This document shows, one piece after another, positions 1 through 9,500 of a DNA stretch of 64,000 nucleotides. Origin of the DNA: Glandiceps talaboti (lineage: Eukaryota; Hemichordata; Enteropneusta; Spengelidae); NCBI RefSeq assembly GCF_964340395.1, contig NC_135549.1:35428332-35492331 (forward strand), read 5' to 3'. The position numbers and the translations under genes were made by a program. The notes below the pieces were generated by a model. That model was not told where the DNA came from. It did no database searches and saw only the letters and a program-made list of their open reading frames with translations. How positions within the stretch are numbered: position 1 is the first letter of the stretch; every line of letters starts with the position of its first letter.

Positions 1-1865
1 ATTTGCATAATTAGCTATTCCCTTACATTCAGTTTAAATCTGGTTTTAGTATTGGCATACCAACACAAATATATAAAAATCCTTCAACCAGCCACAGTGC
101 CGCACTCTAAGATGCCAAGAATACAAATTTCACTGGGCCATTTTTCAGTTGAATGCGACTATGGTGCAGGGCACGTCGACTTCCCTATCACTGCAACTAT
201 CAGATACTATATTCCAGTAATGCACATCACTTTAGGGACCTTCATGGTAAAGATGAAATTGGGTCATATTTTATCACAAAGATTTGAAGTATGAATTGGT
301 AAGATCAAATGTTGGGGACTGTGTCTTCGAAAAGTAATTGTTCAACTTATACTTGTCTCTAATCTTGATACATAAGTCAATATCTTCATTCTATCATTTG
401 CCTGAATTATTTATAGTAGCCCACAGGATCTTCTTAAGTTCTTTTCAGAAGGAGTATGGATCAAATTGTTTATAACATGTATATTTAATGATATGTTTAT
501 TTTGTGTAAGTTTGTCTAATGATATAGGGTAGTGGTCACTATTAAGGCCTATATTCCAGCGTACTCTACCTTTTCAATTTCTACATTTGTGCTACCATTG
601 ACGCTATTTTTTTTATTTGGCCTCATCATTTATGATAGGTCATAATTTTGTATTCCTGCAATTGGTATGTGAAGGAACACAAATCTAGCAGTTTTGCCCT
701 CATGAAAGGCATTCAGTTCACATCTGGTTCTTGTCACATCAACATTTCAAAGTGAAGGAAATGCAGCTTTAGGGGGATATCAGAGTGTTATCACCAGGAA
801 ATAGTTGTTTCACACATTGGTAAACACATGTCTATACAGTGTATAGCATTTTGCAATGACTAAAACAACATCACTTTGTCTTTCATTCCAGGTGACATAT
901 ATCAAATAGGAATTCTCCTCCCTCCATCATCACACCTACTGATGAAGATTATGCCCTTGTCAGAGACTGCTGTGATTTCCATGGTTACTGACAACTGGAA
1001 AATACTACCTTTGGTTAACAGGTATCTTCACCAGTTAGAGAGAAGTCATCAATTATGAATTCATAGCAAGGAAAAATACTGCATGACAATGGTGATGATA
1101 CTACTTTTATGCCAGTATAAACCAGTGCTTAGAGAAATATGTCAAAAAAATAACAGCCTGGACATATACATGTAATAAATTACATGTATTAAGAACATTT
1201 ATTGTTACAGCTTAAAAGCCTGTATGAATAGAACTTCTTAGTCTGTAAGATACAGACATTCATGTCATGCTATCAGCCATCACTCATCGTTTGTACTATT
1301 CTATGGGACTTTGCCTGCTAGATCAAAGAATTTAGGCCATTCCTTGAACTTGTGATTAGAGTTCAAACAGAAGTCGTTTATGTAGTTGAAAAATCAAATA
1401 GAAGAGTTTCTGCTTTTGATGTTAAGAACTATTGTTGTTATGATGATACTTGGTAATTTGTACTTAATAAAATGCCAGACTGTGGCCAAAACTTGTGTTT
1501 ACTATTTATGTAAGATTGGGTGGCTGGTCTCATTTTGACACCTTTTAGAGCATAATGGTATTTGAATCGCTGCAACCCAGTCTGGTTGTGGAAGATATTG
1601 GGTAGATTACATGTACTACAGTCGTGGTTAAGAAGCCTGATGGGGCTGAACAACACGACAAACCTTACAGTGTAAGAACTTAATTATGTGCTTCCATGCC
1701 GTTTGAACACTTAGCATCATATAACCATTCAGTTTAATAGAGAACATCACCATGGAACTTGGGTACGTCCAAAATGTAGCTTGAAAAGTATCACGTTTAT
1801 ATTAGGTACCTTTATGAAAGGAAAGTGACTCGCACTGCAGTTATCTTCAGTAACATAGGTGTTTT
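1..1865. other. Non-coding stretch, no gene recognised
   Basis: The open frames here are short (60-80 codons), have no recognisable motif and use low-complexity composition. I see no TE termini, tRNA or clear exon. It is probably intergenic or intronic host DNA. Confidence 0.5.
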
Positions 1866-2285
1866 TAGCTCCGCTGTCAGCGAAAGCTGAAAGTGTAGCT
1901 TTAGGTATAGGTTGTATAGAATATAGAGAGTAGAGTGAATCATAGGTGTCCGTCAAACTTTTATATTTTCATTATTTTCTCCGAAAGTGACAGTCAGAAA
2001 TCTTAGATATTTGGTGTGCATGTTCCCTGGGGGGAGGCTATTCAGCTTTGTTCATGCCAAGTTGATCTGTGCCATTTTCAATTTTTTATGATTTTTTTTC
2101 ATAAAATGTCATTTTCATCATCTCCGTGAAAACTTCTTGTTAGATTGCTTTGATATCTGGTGTGTTGATGCGCAGGGGGTAGCTTACTCAGGTTTGTTAA
2201 TTTCAAGTCAGCACATCTTCATTTTTATTTTTTATGATTTTTTTTTGTAATTTGAAAAAAAAATGAATATGTTAATGAGTATTAT
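1866..2285 (+). repeat. Dispersed repeat family R1, copy 1
   Basis: This begins with an AGCTCCGCTGTCAGCGAAAGC-type block and runs through poly-T stretches. A second copy with small differences lies at 4577-5005, and its distal part recurs in degenerate form near 16,495-16,680. It has no coding capacity. Copy number and family are unknown. Confidence 0.7.
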
Positions 2286-2532
2286 GACCGACGCCATATT
2301 GGAAATCAGTCGACGAGACTTTAAGTAAACTGCCACTTTTCAAAAGACACTATTGACGTCAAACAAGCAATGTAATATGTGCTATAGTCATAATTCTACG
2401 CATTGGACGCCCAAATACATGAAGTGACAAGCGTTTATTCGAAACAGGGTTGTAAACTTCAAATCCAAATTATGCACCCCTTCTACATAATCAGCCAGTC
2501 CGCAACATCCTTATTTGCATACTCTATCCTGA

Positions 2533-3198
2533 TTCGACCAGAAGCTGAAGCTGACCTCATTTGACCGGGTGAATTTCCACAGCAAGTAACACAGGACGTT
2601 CTTGGTACTCACTAAAATCACACTTCAGACCCACTATAAAAATGATGATTTCAGATAACATGTAACTTGTGATTAATTCTATATTGTCGTGCAATTTGGA
2701 GTGACAGTGAACCAGAATTAAGACAACTTGCGTAAGGAAGGCATGCCTAGGCATGCGGTTGAAGTTATGCAAGAGCAGTCTAACTGCGGACTGTGAATCA
2801 ACCAAACTTTGTTTATTGGCCGACAGTCACATGTAAAGTTAAACGACATGAACGTGTCTTGCCATTTCCAAAATGCAAATATTTGGCAAGTAAAAATAAT
2901 TAAAATAATTACAACTTTAATTTGGCTTCAGACTTTGCATTACGTTTTGCGTATCTTTCCCCGTTTTACATGTAAATCCGAAAAGGTTCTCTCTCGTCAT
3001 GTCATCAGTGATCATACCGCTAGGGGCTGCTTTGAGTACGAGCGAAGTGAGGCATGTTGAGGTATTTTGTTGAGAATTATAAATATTGCGAAATGTCAAG
3101 TACAAGGTTTAAATACAATGGAATGATGAAAAAAATGGCCGAGTCTGCTGACAGGCGCCAGTCACAAGAAACACTGTAAATTAAAATATCAGACGATG
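2533..3198 (+). repeat. Dispersed repeat family R2, copy 1
   Basis: About 650 bp is repeated in the same order at 15,690-16,480, starting around GAAGCTGAAGCTGACCTC and ending around ATCAGACGATG. The second copy carries an extra segment of about 125 bp near 16,160-16,290. The short frames inside are not convincing genes. The pair makes a useful empty-site comparison for the foldback element that follows. Confidence 0.75.
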
Positions 3199-3777
3199 TA
3201 TGTATTAATCGCCATCTTTCTTAGTTTCCGTACGGCGACAATCCCAGGTACCCGGATGCACGAGGGACTAACCCGGAAGCAAGTTGTTGTCAGCCATACG
3301 TTACAGTGGTAACATCGTCCGAGAAATCGCTGCGTTCAGAGTGTCATTATTCACAGAATTGTTGTTTTCGAGTGAAAACGCGTCTTGAATTGTATAACTC
3401 TAACAAATGAAGACATGTCAAGTTATATTTTGAAAGTTGTATCGCTAGTTTGAGACGATTTTCTCACGTACTATAGTACTATCGAGGCTTACTTGGACTT
3501 GGACCTTACTCCAGTTCATCGGGAAGTTTAGCCAGTCCGATAATTCTTTCTGGTTTAGTTTACAACACTTTTGATCACGCAGATTTTGTTGTTGAGATGA
3601 AAAGAAATAAAAAAAAAAGATCACTTCAACCATTTCGTTGTGTTTTCTTTATGAAAGGTAATAGAACATGAACGAGTGTTACCGCAGTGACTGTAACATA
3701 TGGCTGAGAATGACTCTCTTTCGGGTACTTGGCGGGGATTGTCGCCGTCCGGAAACTAAGATGGCGATTAATACATT
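3199..3777. mobile_element. Foldback MITE with ~130-bp imperfect inverted arms
   Basis: The left arm starts with ATGTATTAATCGCCATC and the right arm ends with its complement, GATGGCGATTAATACAT. Further in, the blocks around CGGCGACAATCC and CAGCCATACGTTACAG are also mirrored. The related repeat at 16,470 continues from CAGACGATG into TCTACTACAAC without this segment, which supports insertion. It has no coding capacity, and the superfamily is not determined. Confidence 0.65.
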
Positions 3778-4279
3778 TCCTCCCTATATATATCTACTAC
3801 AACTTGTACAAGTTGAATGTTGTTGACTTGGTAAATTTGTTAGAAAATTGAAATTCAAATTGCCTCAAAATTATTTTAGATCCCTAGTTTATTTCATTCG
3901 TCATTAAAATTTTCCAGGGTTAAAGCTGTAAGACACTGGAATTATTTATAGCCAACCTCAAATTCCTCTTATTTCTCTTTTTCTTGTGTGCATTTCCCAG
4001 TCATTTTTTTCCTGAGATTTTGTGCAATTTTTCATAACAGTAGATTTTTGTTATAAAAATGGTGACTATGGTATAAAAGTACAATACATTACCAACGTCT
4101 GTGTAAAATGTGTTTTATAGTGAGACATCATATGAACCACTAACCACTTTATTGCATCGCTAAAACAAAACTGCATAGTGAAGAGCTGAAGACTGAACCA
4201 CTTCTACATGTCACCAAAATAAAAAATAAAATTAAAAAAAAAAAACAGCGGAGCTATTCTGACCGATAGGTCGCTTGTT

Positions 4280-4395
4280 ATTTTTAGCACATTTGAACCA
4301 ACTGAGGTTCAGTAGGGGTTAGGGGTTGGAGAGGGAGGGAGGGAGAGAGAACCGCCAGACTAATTGCCTTGGTATTTGGTAGGGACTTAGATGAG
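4280..4395 (+). repeat. Short dispersed repeat R3 with GGGA/GAGA tract
   Basis: About 115 bp, from TTTTTAGCACATTTGAACC through a purine-rich GGGAGGGAGAGAG tract to TTGGTAGGGACTTA, recurs at 45,885-46,001. It is non-coding. The purine run differs in length between the copies. Confidence 0.65.
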
Positions 4396-4576
4396 AAATT
4401 ATTCAAATGAAAGTGATCACACCAAAAATGTGTTATTTTGGTTGAAAAACCGTGATTACTGGGCATGAGAGAATGCTTCCAGTCTCGGCCTAGAAAGAAA
4501 GGTTGATAGCTCCGCTGTCAGCGAAAGCTAAGCAGAGCTTTATGGTTTAGGTTGATTCTTCGTCATCCGTCTGTCA

Positions 4577-5005
4577 ACTTTTTTAGCTCCGCTGTCTGCG
4601 AAAGCTGAAAGCGTAGCTTTAGGTATAGGTGGGTATAAGAGGTATAGAGTAGAGTGAATCATAGGTGTCTGTCAACTTTTTATATTTTCATCATCTTCTC
4701 CGAAAGTGACAGTCAGAATTCTTCGATATTTGGTGTGCATGTTCCCATGGGGGAGGCTATTCAGATTTGGTCATGCCAAGTTGATCTGTGCCATTTTCAA
4801 TTTTTTATGATTTTTTTCAAAAAATGATATTTCCATCATCTCCTCAAATACTTCTTGTCAGATTGCTTTGATATCTGGTGTGTTGATGCGCAGGGGGTAG
4901 CTTACTCAGATTTGTTAATTTCAAGTCAGCACATCTTCTTTTCTATTTTTTATGATTTTTTTTTTGTAATTTAAAGAAAAAATGAATATGTTAATGAGCA
5001 TTATG
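4577..5005 (+). repeat. Dispersed repeat family R1, copy 2
   Basis: Same order of blocks as 1866-2285, including the GGTGTGCATGTTCCC and GCGCAGGGGGTAGCTTACTCA segments. It lies just upstream of the 344-bp tandem repeat. Confidence 0.7.
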
Positions 5006-5247
5006 GGGTGGCCAACTTAGTGAGTTTCTTTCATGTATAACATACCCAAAACTTTATTTAAAAAGCCTTAAAAAGTCTCACTGCTTTAATAACCGATTCC
5101 TAAGTTGGCCACCCCTTAGGCAGGGAGACCTGTGAATCTATTTAGATCCTTAGGTTGAAAGGTTAAGCATTGAAAAATGAGTTGGCTTCTCACCACCGCC
5201 TTGAGGATAGAAAGACATCTTGGAACAATTCACGGAATCTACCAGTT

Positions 5248-5322
5248 GACACGTTAGCTCAGCTGCTCTAACCACACTCTGACTAGTGTTTGGGGGACGT
5301 GGGTTCGAGTCCTACGTGTGTC
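5248..5322 (+). other. tRNA-like sequence with rearranged D-arm
   Basis: It has a B-box-like GGGTTCGAGTCC and matching ends, GACACGT and ACGTGTGTC. Between AGCTCAGCT and ACTCTG the D-arm reads GCTCTAACC plus AC, which is the reverse complement of the GGTTAGAGC found in the sister unit. It probably derives from a tRNA-headed SINE and is not a working tRNA. Confidence 0.5.
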
Positions 5323-5592
5323 ACTTTTCTTTCCTCATTTTCACAAATTCATAAAAGTCTTATGGTGAGTTTCTTTCATGTATAACATACCCAAAACTTT
5401 ATTTAAAAAGCCTTAAAAAGTCTCACTGCTTTAATAACCGATTCCTAAGTTGGCCACCCCTTAGACAGGGAAACCTGTGAATCTATTTAGATCCTTAGGT
5501 TGAAAGGTTAAGCATTGAAAAATGAGTTGGCTTCTCACCACCACCTTGAGGATAGAAAGACATCATGGAACAATTCACGGAATCTACCAGTT

Positions 5593-5665
5593 GACACGTT
5601 AGCTCAGCTGGTTAGAGCACTCTGACTAGTGTTTGGGGGACGTGGGTTCGAGTCCTACATGTGTC
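5593..5665 (+). other. tRNA-like sequence (73 nt), probably SINE-derived
   Basis: The seven-base acceptor ends GACACGT and ATGTGTC can pair. The D-arm is GCTC/GAGC, and the T-arm GTGGG/CCTAC encloses TTCGAGT. The A and B boxes are therefore good. The anticodon stem pairs poorly and position 33 is C, not T, so I do not call a functional tRNA or assign an isotype. It sits inside a tandem repeat, which points to a retroposon head. Confidence 0.5.
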
Positions 5666-5740
5666 ACTTTTCTTTCCTCATTTTCACAAATTCATAAAAG
5701 TCTTATGGTGAGTTTCTTTCATGTATAACATACCCAAAAC

Positions 5741-5963
5741 TATTATATAGCCAAATAAAGTCTCTTTCCTATATTAATAAATTTATTAATATATTTTTTT
5801 ATATCTATATAACGTATTAAAAAGCAAAATAAATCTTATCCATAAAAATTGATTAAAAATGACTAAATTTATTGTAGCTGTTATAAGTAGATCACAGATG
5901 TTTAATTAAACAGATAATAATAATATATGTATATACATACAATCGTACCATAAATTCAAAATG
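5741..5963 (+). repeat. Left terminal inverted repeat of element 1 (outer end missing)
   Basis: From CTATTATATAGCCAAATAAAG to AAATTCAAAATG this is the reverse complement of 15,156-15,395, apart from about 16 bp of difference near GATCACAGATG. The repeat ends exactly at the start codon of the first gene. It begins directly after a truncated tandem-repeat unit, so the terminal AGTAGTATAG is gone. Confidence 0.85.
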
Positions 5964-6467
5964 TCAAACAAACAAAGTCAAAAACCAATCACTTTTGAAG
6001 ACGACACAACCGAATCAAGTCCACTTAGTTCACTTAGTTCTCTGCTTGATCATGCCATATTAGATATTGCTAACCCTGCTACGCTTTCAGAGAATGGTGA
6101 GGATTGTGAAACTTTATTATTAGATATTTTAAATGAAAAAAGAAATATCCAAGAAATTCCTACAATTAAATGGAGAGAAGTTCCATTAGAAAAACCATTT
6201 TTGATTACTCAATTTAAGGAGTTCAATTCTCGTTACGGTCCTGGATTATTGATTTGGCTTAATAATCCAATAACTCTTAAAGAACTTTATTGTACTTACG
6301 CTCCTAGCAGAATGATAGTTGAAATTCTTACAAATAAACTCCCATTAATAGTTGTTTCACGTGGATTAAAAAAATCTACGATAAATCCAAATAATTCATA
6401 TTTTAATTATACTCTAATGGATTTTAATGTAGTAAAACAAAAATTAATGGAAAAAAATGTTAAATAA
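5961..6467 (+). CDS. Terminal gene of the Polinton-like element, unknown function (168 aa)
   Basis: An intact ATG-to-stop frame, and the only gene in element 1 read on the plus strand. Its relative is at 34,674-35,141 (minus strand) in element 2, in the matching place next to the inverted repeat. The N-terminal 60 residues are acidic, Ser/Thr-rich and look disordered. The C-terminal ~100 residues are conserved, with IKWREVP, KPFLIT, YGPG followed by a hydrophobic stretch, and LIVVSRGLKKS. The pattern YGPG-hydrophobic-APSRM recalls small OB-fold single-strand DNA-binding proteins. That is inference from pattern only. A DNA-replication role would suit its position beside the terminus, but I do not recognise the family. 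Confidence 0.75.
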   Translation: MSNKQSQKPITFEDDTTESSPLSSLSSLLDHAILDIANPATLSENGEDCETLLLDILNEKRNIQEIPTIKWREVPLEKPFLITQFKEFNSRYGPGLLIWLNNPITLKELYCTYAPSRMIVEILTNKLPLIVVSRGLKKSTINPNNSYFNYTLMDFNVVKQKLMEKNVK

Positions 6468-6562
6468 TAGTTAACAATAATTAAATAATAGTAATAATAG
6501 TTATATTATATTTTTTATTATTTATTGATCATTCATTGTTCATTCTCTCACCTGATTAAATA

Positions 6563-7249
6563 TTAATTTTTTGATTTATTTAACTTCAGTTTTAAAAAGA
6601 TTTGACGCCATCGTAAACGCCACCAACTAAACCTCACTATCTCTGGATATTCTGCATTCCATTTATCCCAAAATCGTTTTAAAATTTGATTCTGCGAAAA
6701 TGCTTCCATTTTCAACTCTGGTATTAGTGCAGCTTCCTGATATTCTCCTAAATATAATAGAATTGCTTTTATAATTACGCTGAAGTTGAGTGATCGATAT
6801 CGTGTTGGTTCTATATAAACTTTACTAATTGATGAAAATATTATAGTAACAGTTCTTAAAAGATAATAATTTAGTTTATATTTTTTTTAAACTTTTTTAA
6901 TATGGTTTTTAGGGTTATAGATGTTTCTACTTTTTTGTTTGTTTTGACTTCTTTGGTCATGTTCAAAGTTTTCATCTAAAGATTCATCTAAAGATTTATC
7001 TAAAGATTTATCTGAAGATTCATCTAAAGATTTATCTAAAGATTCATCTAAAGGTTTATTTAATGAATTACAACAGTCAAAACAGTGAAACCTTCCATAG
7101 ATCTTACCGCAAATGTTTTTACAAATATCATCACGAGGTATATTGATTTGTTTACATATGTTACAATGTACGATGTTATACCAGTTTTTTTCGTTTACTT
7201 TTTTGTTCAATAAATCGCAATAAAGTCGTTTACATAATTGACATTCCAT
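6563..7249 (-). pseudogene. Cys-rich protein gene, frameshifted and internally deleted
   Basis: Relative of the intact 231-residue gene at 33,018-33,713. The first 120 codons are open (to 6887) and hold several CxxC pairs, including CNICKQ and CFDCC. The C-terminal third continues in another frame down to a stop at 6563, after a slip in a poly-A/T run near 6890. Compared with the other copy, about 21 residues after MECQLCKR are missing, removing part of the Cys cluster. A 12-nt repeat encoding LDES/LDKS units is expanded between about 6970 and 7060. Zinc binding is likely from the Cys pattern; function is unknown. Confidence 0.8.
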
Positions 7250-7298
7250 TGTATAGTTAGTTTATTAGTTTATTAGTTTATCAATTTATTATATTATA

Positions 7299-7736
7299 TT
7301 ATATTTTTTTTTTTTTAATTAAATAAACTAATAATATTCCACCACCAGCTAAATAAATGTATTGATATAACTTCATATCATCGGAAGGTTGATAATAGTC
7401 ACTAAATTCTGGTTCATTTTCAAGACTGGTGAGTGTACTCTGTGTACTCTGTGTACTCTCTGGATGAAATTCAAGATATAAATTTAAGTTTTGATCAGTC
7501 AGAACGAGATTTTGTCTCGCATGAACATCTAAATTTTTTTGTTTCGCTATAAAATCTAATACTTTCTGCCTATGTTCCAACCATACTTCTCGATCTTTAA
7601 TGAAATTCTCCAAAGCTAAATCATGTCTATTTAGTTCTTTTTCATGTTCTTCTTTCATATCGTCGCCACCTGAAGCTGCCTTAGCTATATAACTACCTCC
7701 AACAAAGGCAGTTGCATTTAAAATAGCTCCACCATA
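7299..7736 (-). pseudogene. Coiled-coil/membrane protein gene lacking its normal start
   Basis: The frame is open from about 7736 but the first ATG is at 7658 (119 residues). The intact copy at 33,785-34,255 starts about 11 residues before the equivalent of 7733, with a short Met-Gly-Ala hydrophobic segment that is replaced here by low-complexity sequence. It has a charged helical centre (EEHEKELNRHDLALE) and a C-terminal hydrophobic segment (YLAGGGILLVYL) ending in Lys residues. It could be a small virion or membrane protein. The hydrophobic N-terminal part is in frame but untranslatable from an ATG. Confidence 0.75.
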
Positions 7737-7832
7737 TGTATAGTATATATACTATTAAGATATATTATTTTTAAATATATTACATTTCTTTTAATATTTT
7801 TTTTATTATCCTTTATATTCTTTTTTAATATA

Positions 7833-8075
7833 TTACATTCCTTTATAAGGATCAACTGGCAACATATTTCTTTGTTCCAACATATCTTTTTCTAATACTG
7901 CTCCACTCACAGCTATTGCGAGAGAAGCAAACTTCTTGAATGAAGTACTTGTTTTAGGACTGTCTGGAGCCATCTTTATAGTCTTGTCAAGTATAAAACT
8001 ATTAGTTATTGTTAAAGCAGATAAAACTGCACCATCATATAGACCATTTACAATTAGTTTAGTATAGTCCGTCAT
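7833..8075 (-). CDS. Small predicted membrane protein (80 aa), unknown
   Basis: Complete ATG-to-stop frame on the same strand as the capsid block. It has two moderately hydrophobic segments, around residues 10-26 and 50-62 (SLAIAVSGAVLEK). No recognised domain, and no copy in element 2. The context suggests a structural or membrane-associated accessory protein. Confidence 0.6.
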   Translation of the reverse strand: MTDYTKLIVNGLYDGAVLSALTITNSFILDKTIKMAPDSPKTSTSFKKFASLAIAVSGAVLEKDMLEQRNMLPVDPYKGM

Positions 8076-8206
8076 TATATATTGTGTATATATTATATAA
8101 TATATAAAAATAAATGAAATAAAAAAATAAAAATAATTAATGTTTCATATTATTCCATTTCAAGTAAAGCTTGCGGGGCTTGCAGGGCTTTATTTTTAAC
8201 TGGTTC

Positions 8207-8602
8207 TTATGTCGTTAATTGTTTAGACTCTGGTGACGACTTGGTGCTTACAATATCACTTGATTGTAAAAACCATTGTCTTTTATAATATAAACCAACT
8301 GCTCCAATTACTAATGAACCAAGAGTTAATAAAACCATAATATTATTAAATTGCGAGCTTTCATTGCTTTCATTGCTTTCAGTTGCCTTAGTTGATCCCA
8401 TTGATTTAACGTTATTATCGACTAACATGTCTTTCATTTTTAATTTTTTTCGTTTTTTTGCTTCAGCTGAAATTACTGCTAATTTTTTTCCCCATTCAAC
8501 TCGACCTGGATTTTTAGTTTTACTGTTTGTAGTAACAGTTTCTACTTGAGTTTTTACTTGAGTTTCTACTTTGGGTTGTGTTACACTTTCTGTATCACTC
8601 AT
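8207..8602 (-). CDS. Single-pass membrane protein (131 aa), unknown
   Basis: Complete frame. The N-terminal 85 residues are Ser/Thr/Lys-rich and contain a basic stretch (KKRKKLKMKDM). A clear membrane segment follows near residues 88-107 (IMVLLTLGSLVIGAVGLYY), then a short polar tail. Located in the virion-gene block and absent from element 2. A basic, soluble N-terminus plus one membrane helix would fit a membrane-tethered core or virion protein, but this is inference. Confidence 0.6.
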   Translation of the reverse strand: MSDTESVTQPKVETQVKTQVETVTTNSKTKNPGRVEWGKKLAVISAEAKKRKKLKMKDMLVDNNVKSMGSTKATESNESNESSQFNNIMVLLTLGSLVIGAVGLYYKRQWFLQSSDIVSTKSSPESKQLTT

Positions 8603-8708
8603 TTTTTACACTAATATATATATAATAACTATATAATAACTATATAATACAAAATATTTAAAATATTTTTTTTAATTACTTTTTATACTTAAATTATTTT
8701 ATTTTTAA

Positions 8709-9143
8709 TCAAGTCAATTTCAAGTTGTTTTCAATATCTTGATCAAGTTCTTGTTCATGTTCTTGATCAAGTTCTATAGCAAGTTCTTTAACAAGTTCTT
8801 GATCAAGTTGACTCAAGTTATTAAAGTCATTCGAGTCATTTTTTTCAATTTGACTATTCTTTTCAGTCAAGTCACTTTTCTTGTGGAGACAAGTGTTAAC
8901 AGTGTTAACATTGTGTGTTGCAAAGTTAATGTTATTTAAAATAGTGACACCACCACTTGTCAATACCAAAAGAGGACCATAATTATATGCTAACTTTCCA
9001 GTAAGTTGTTTGAATTGATTCGTAACGAGAAAATTGTTTTTCAAATCGTCACTTAATTTATTCACATCATGTACTCGAAGCACAAGTCCTACTAATTTAC
9101 TAATCCCAAATAAAACTGACGAGAGAACTGTAAGTGCTTTCAT
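8709..9143 (-). CDS. Predicted membrane protein with acidic repeat tail (144 aa)
   Basis: The ATG at 9143 (MKALTVL) is preferred: the frame upstream opens only with TTG. The N-terminus is hydrophobic (residues 1-25), with a second hydrophobic stretch near YNYGPLLVLTSGGVTILNN. The C-terminus is a degenerate repeat of LDQE/ELDQ units. It overlaps the end of the next gene (9100-9303) by 44 bp in a different frame, as in compact viral genomes. Function not recognised. Confidence 0.6.
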   Translation of the reverse strand: MKALTVLSSVLFGISKLVGLVLRVHDVNKLSDDLKNNFLVTNQFKQLTGKLAYNYGPLLVLTSGGVTILNNINFATHNVNTVNTCLHKKSDLTEKNSQIEKNDSNDFNNLSQLDQELVKELAIELDQEHEQELDQDIENNLKLT

Positions 9144-9303
9144 ATATCTTATAATATTTTTCAATTTCTTTATCGCTCGCTTTTTCAATATATTCGAGAG
9201 TGAATTTTTTTCCTAAGAAAGCTTTTGATTGTCCAGCAGCAATGATACAAAGTAATCTTTCTCTGTACTTAACTATTGGAGACACCGCTAGGGTTGTTGT
9301 CAT
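9100..9303 (-). CDS. Short conserved Polinton-type protein (67 aa), N-terminus possibly lost
   Basis: An ATG frame starting MTTTLAVSP, followed by YRERLLCIIAAGQSKAFLGK and a helical KASDKEIEKYYKIYE segment. I associate this pattern with a small gene seen in other animal Polinton-like elements, from memory and unverified. The frame is open upstream for some 30 codons, to about 9393, without an ATG. It abuts a deletion that removed most of the ATPase, so its original start may be gone. Confidence 0.6.
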   Translation of the reverse strand: MTTTLAVSPIVKYRERLLCIIAAGQSKAFLGKKFTLEYIEKASDKEIEKYYKIYESTYSSLVSFIWD

Positions 9304-9353
9304 TTGTTCCGATGTTACTGTTGTTGGTATTGGTTCAACTGGCTGTAAAATTT

Positions 9354-9446
9354 TTACGTTTGTAATAGTTCCATAATGAACTCTTTTTTACCCGAACATG
9401 TCGGTGCACTAATAAGCATATTGAAAGGAGGGTCAAGCCAGATCAT
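9354..9446 (-). pseudogene. Packaging ATPase remnant: N-terminal 30 residues with Walker A
   Basis: A 93-bp ATG-to-stop frame encodes MIWLDPPFNMLISAPTCSGK and then KEFIMELL. This is the usual N-terminal layout of the FtsK/HerA-type DNA-packaging ATPases of Polintons and adintoviruses: a short lead, a hydrophobic strand, then the P-loop. The residue after the P-loop Lys is Lys instead of Ser or Thr. The Walker B and sensor regions are absent: after LLQT comes a stop and then sequence leading into the 9303 gene. It is a deletion remnant sitting in the expected place beside the capsid gene. Confidence 0.65.
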
Positions 9447-9500
9447 TTTAGAGTTATTCTATACTATCAATAATGTTAATATGTTAATATGTTAATAATG

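Larger units (their letters stand above)
5021..5740 (+). repeat. 344-bp tandem repeat, two full units and a truncated third
   Basis: Units start at 5021, 5366 and 5709 (TGAGTTTCTTTCATG), giving periods of 345 and 343 bp. Each full unit contains a tRNA-like segment. The third unit is cut after about 30 bp, where the inverted repeat of Polinton-like element 1 begins, so this junction replaces the expected left terminus of that element. Confidence 0.8.

Noticed and set aside
5593-5665. Functional tRNA gene
   Set aside because: The acceptor, D and T arms pair, but the anticodon stem does not and position 33 is not T. It is repeated in tandem, so a SINE-type origin is likelier.
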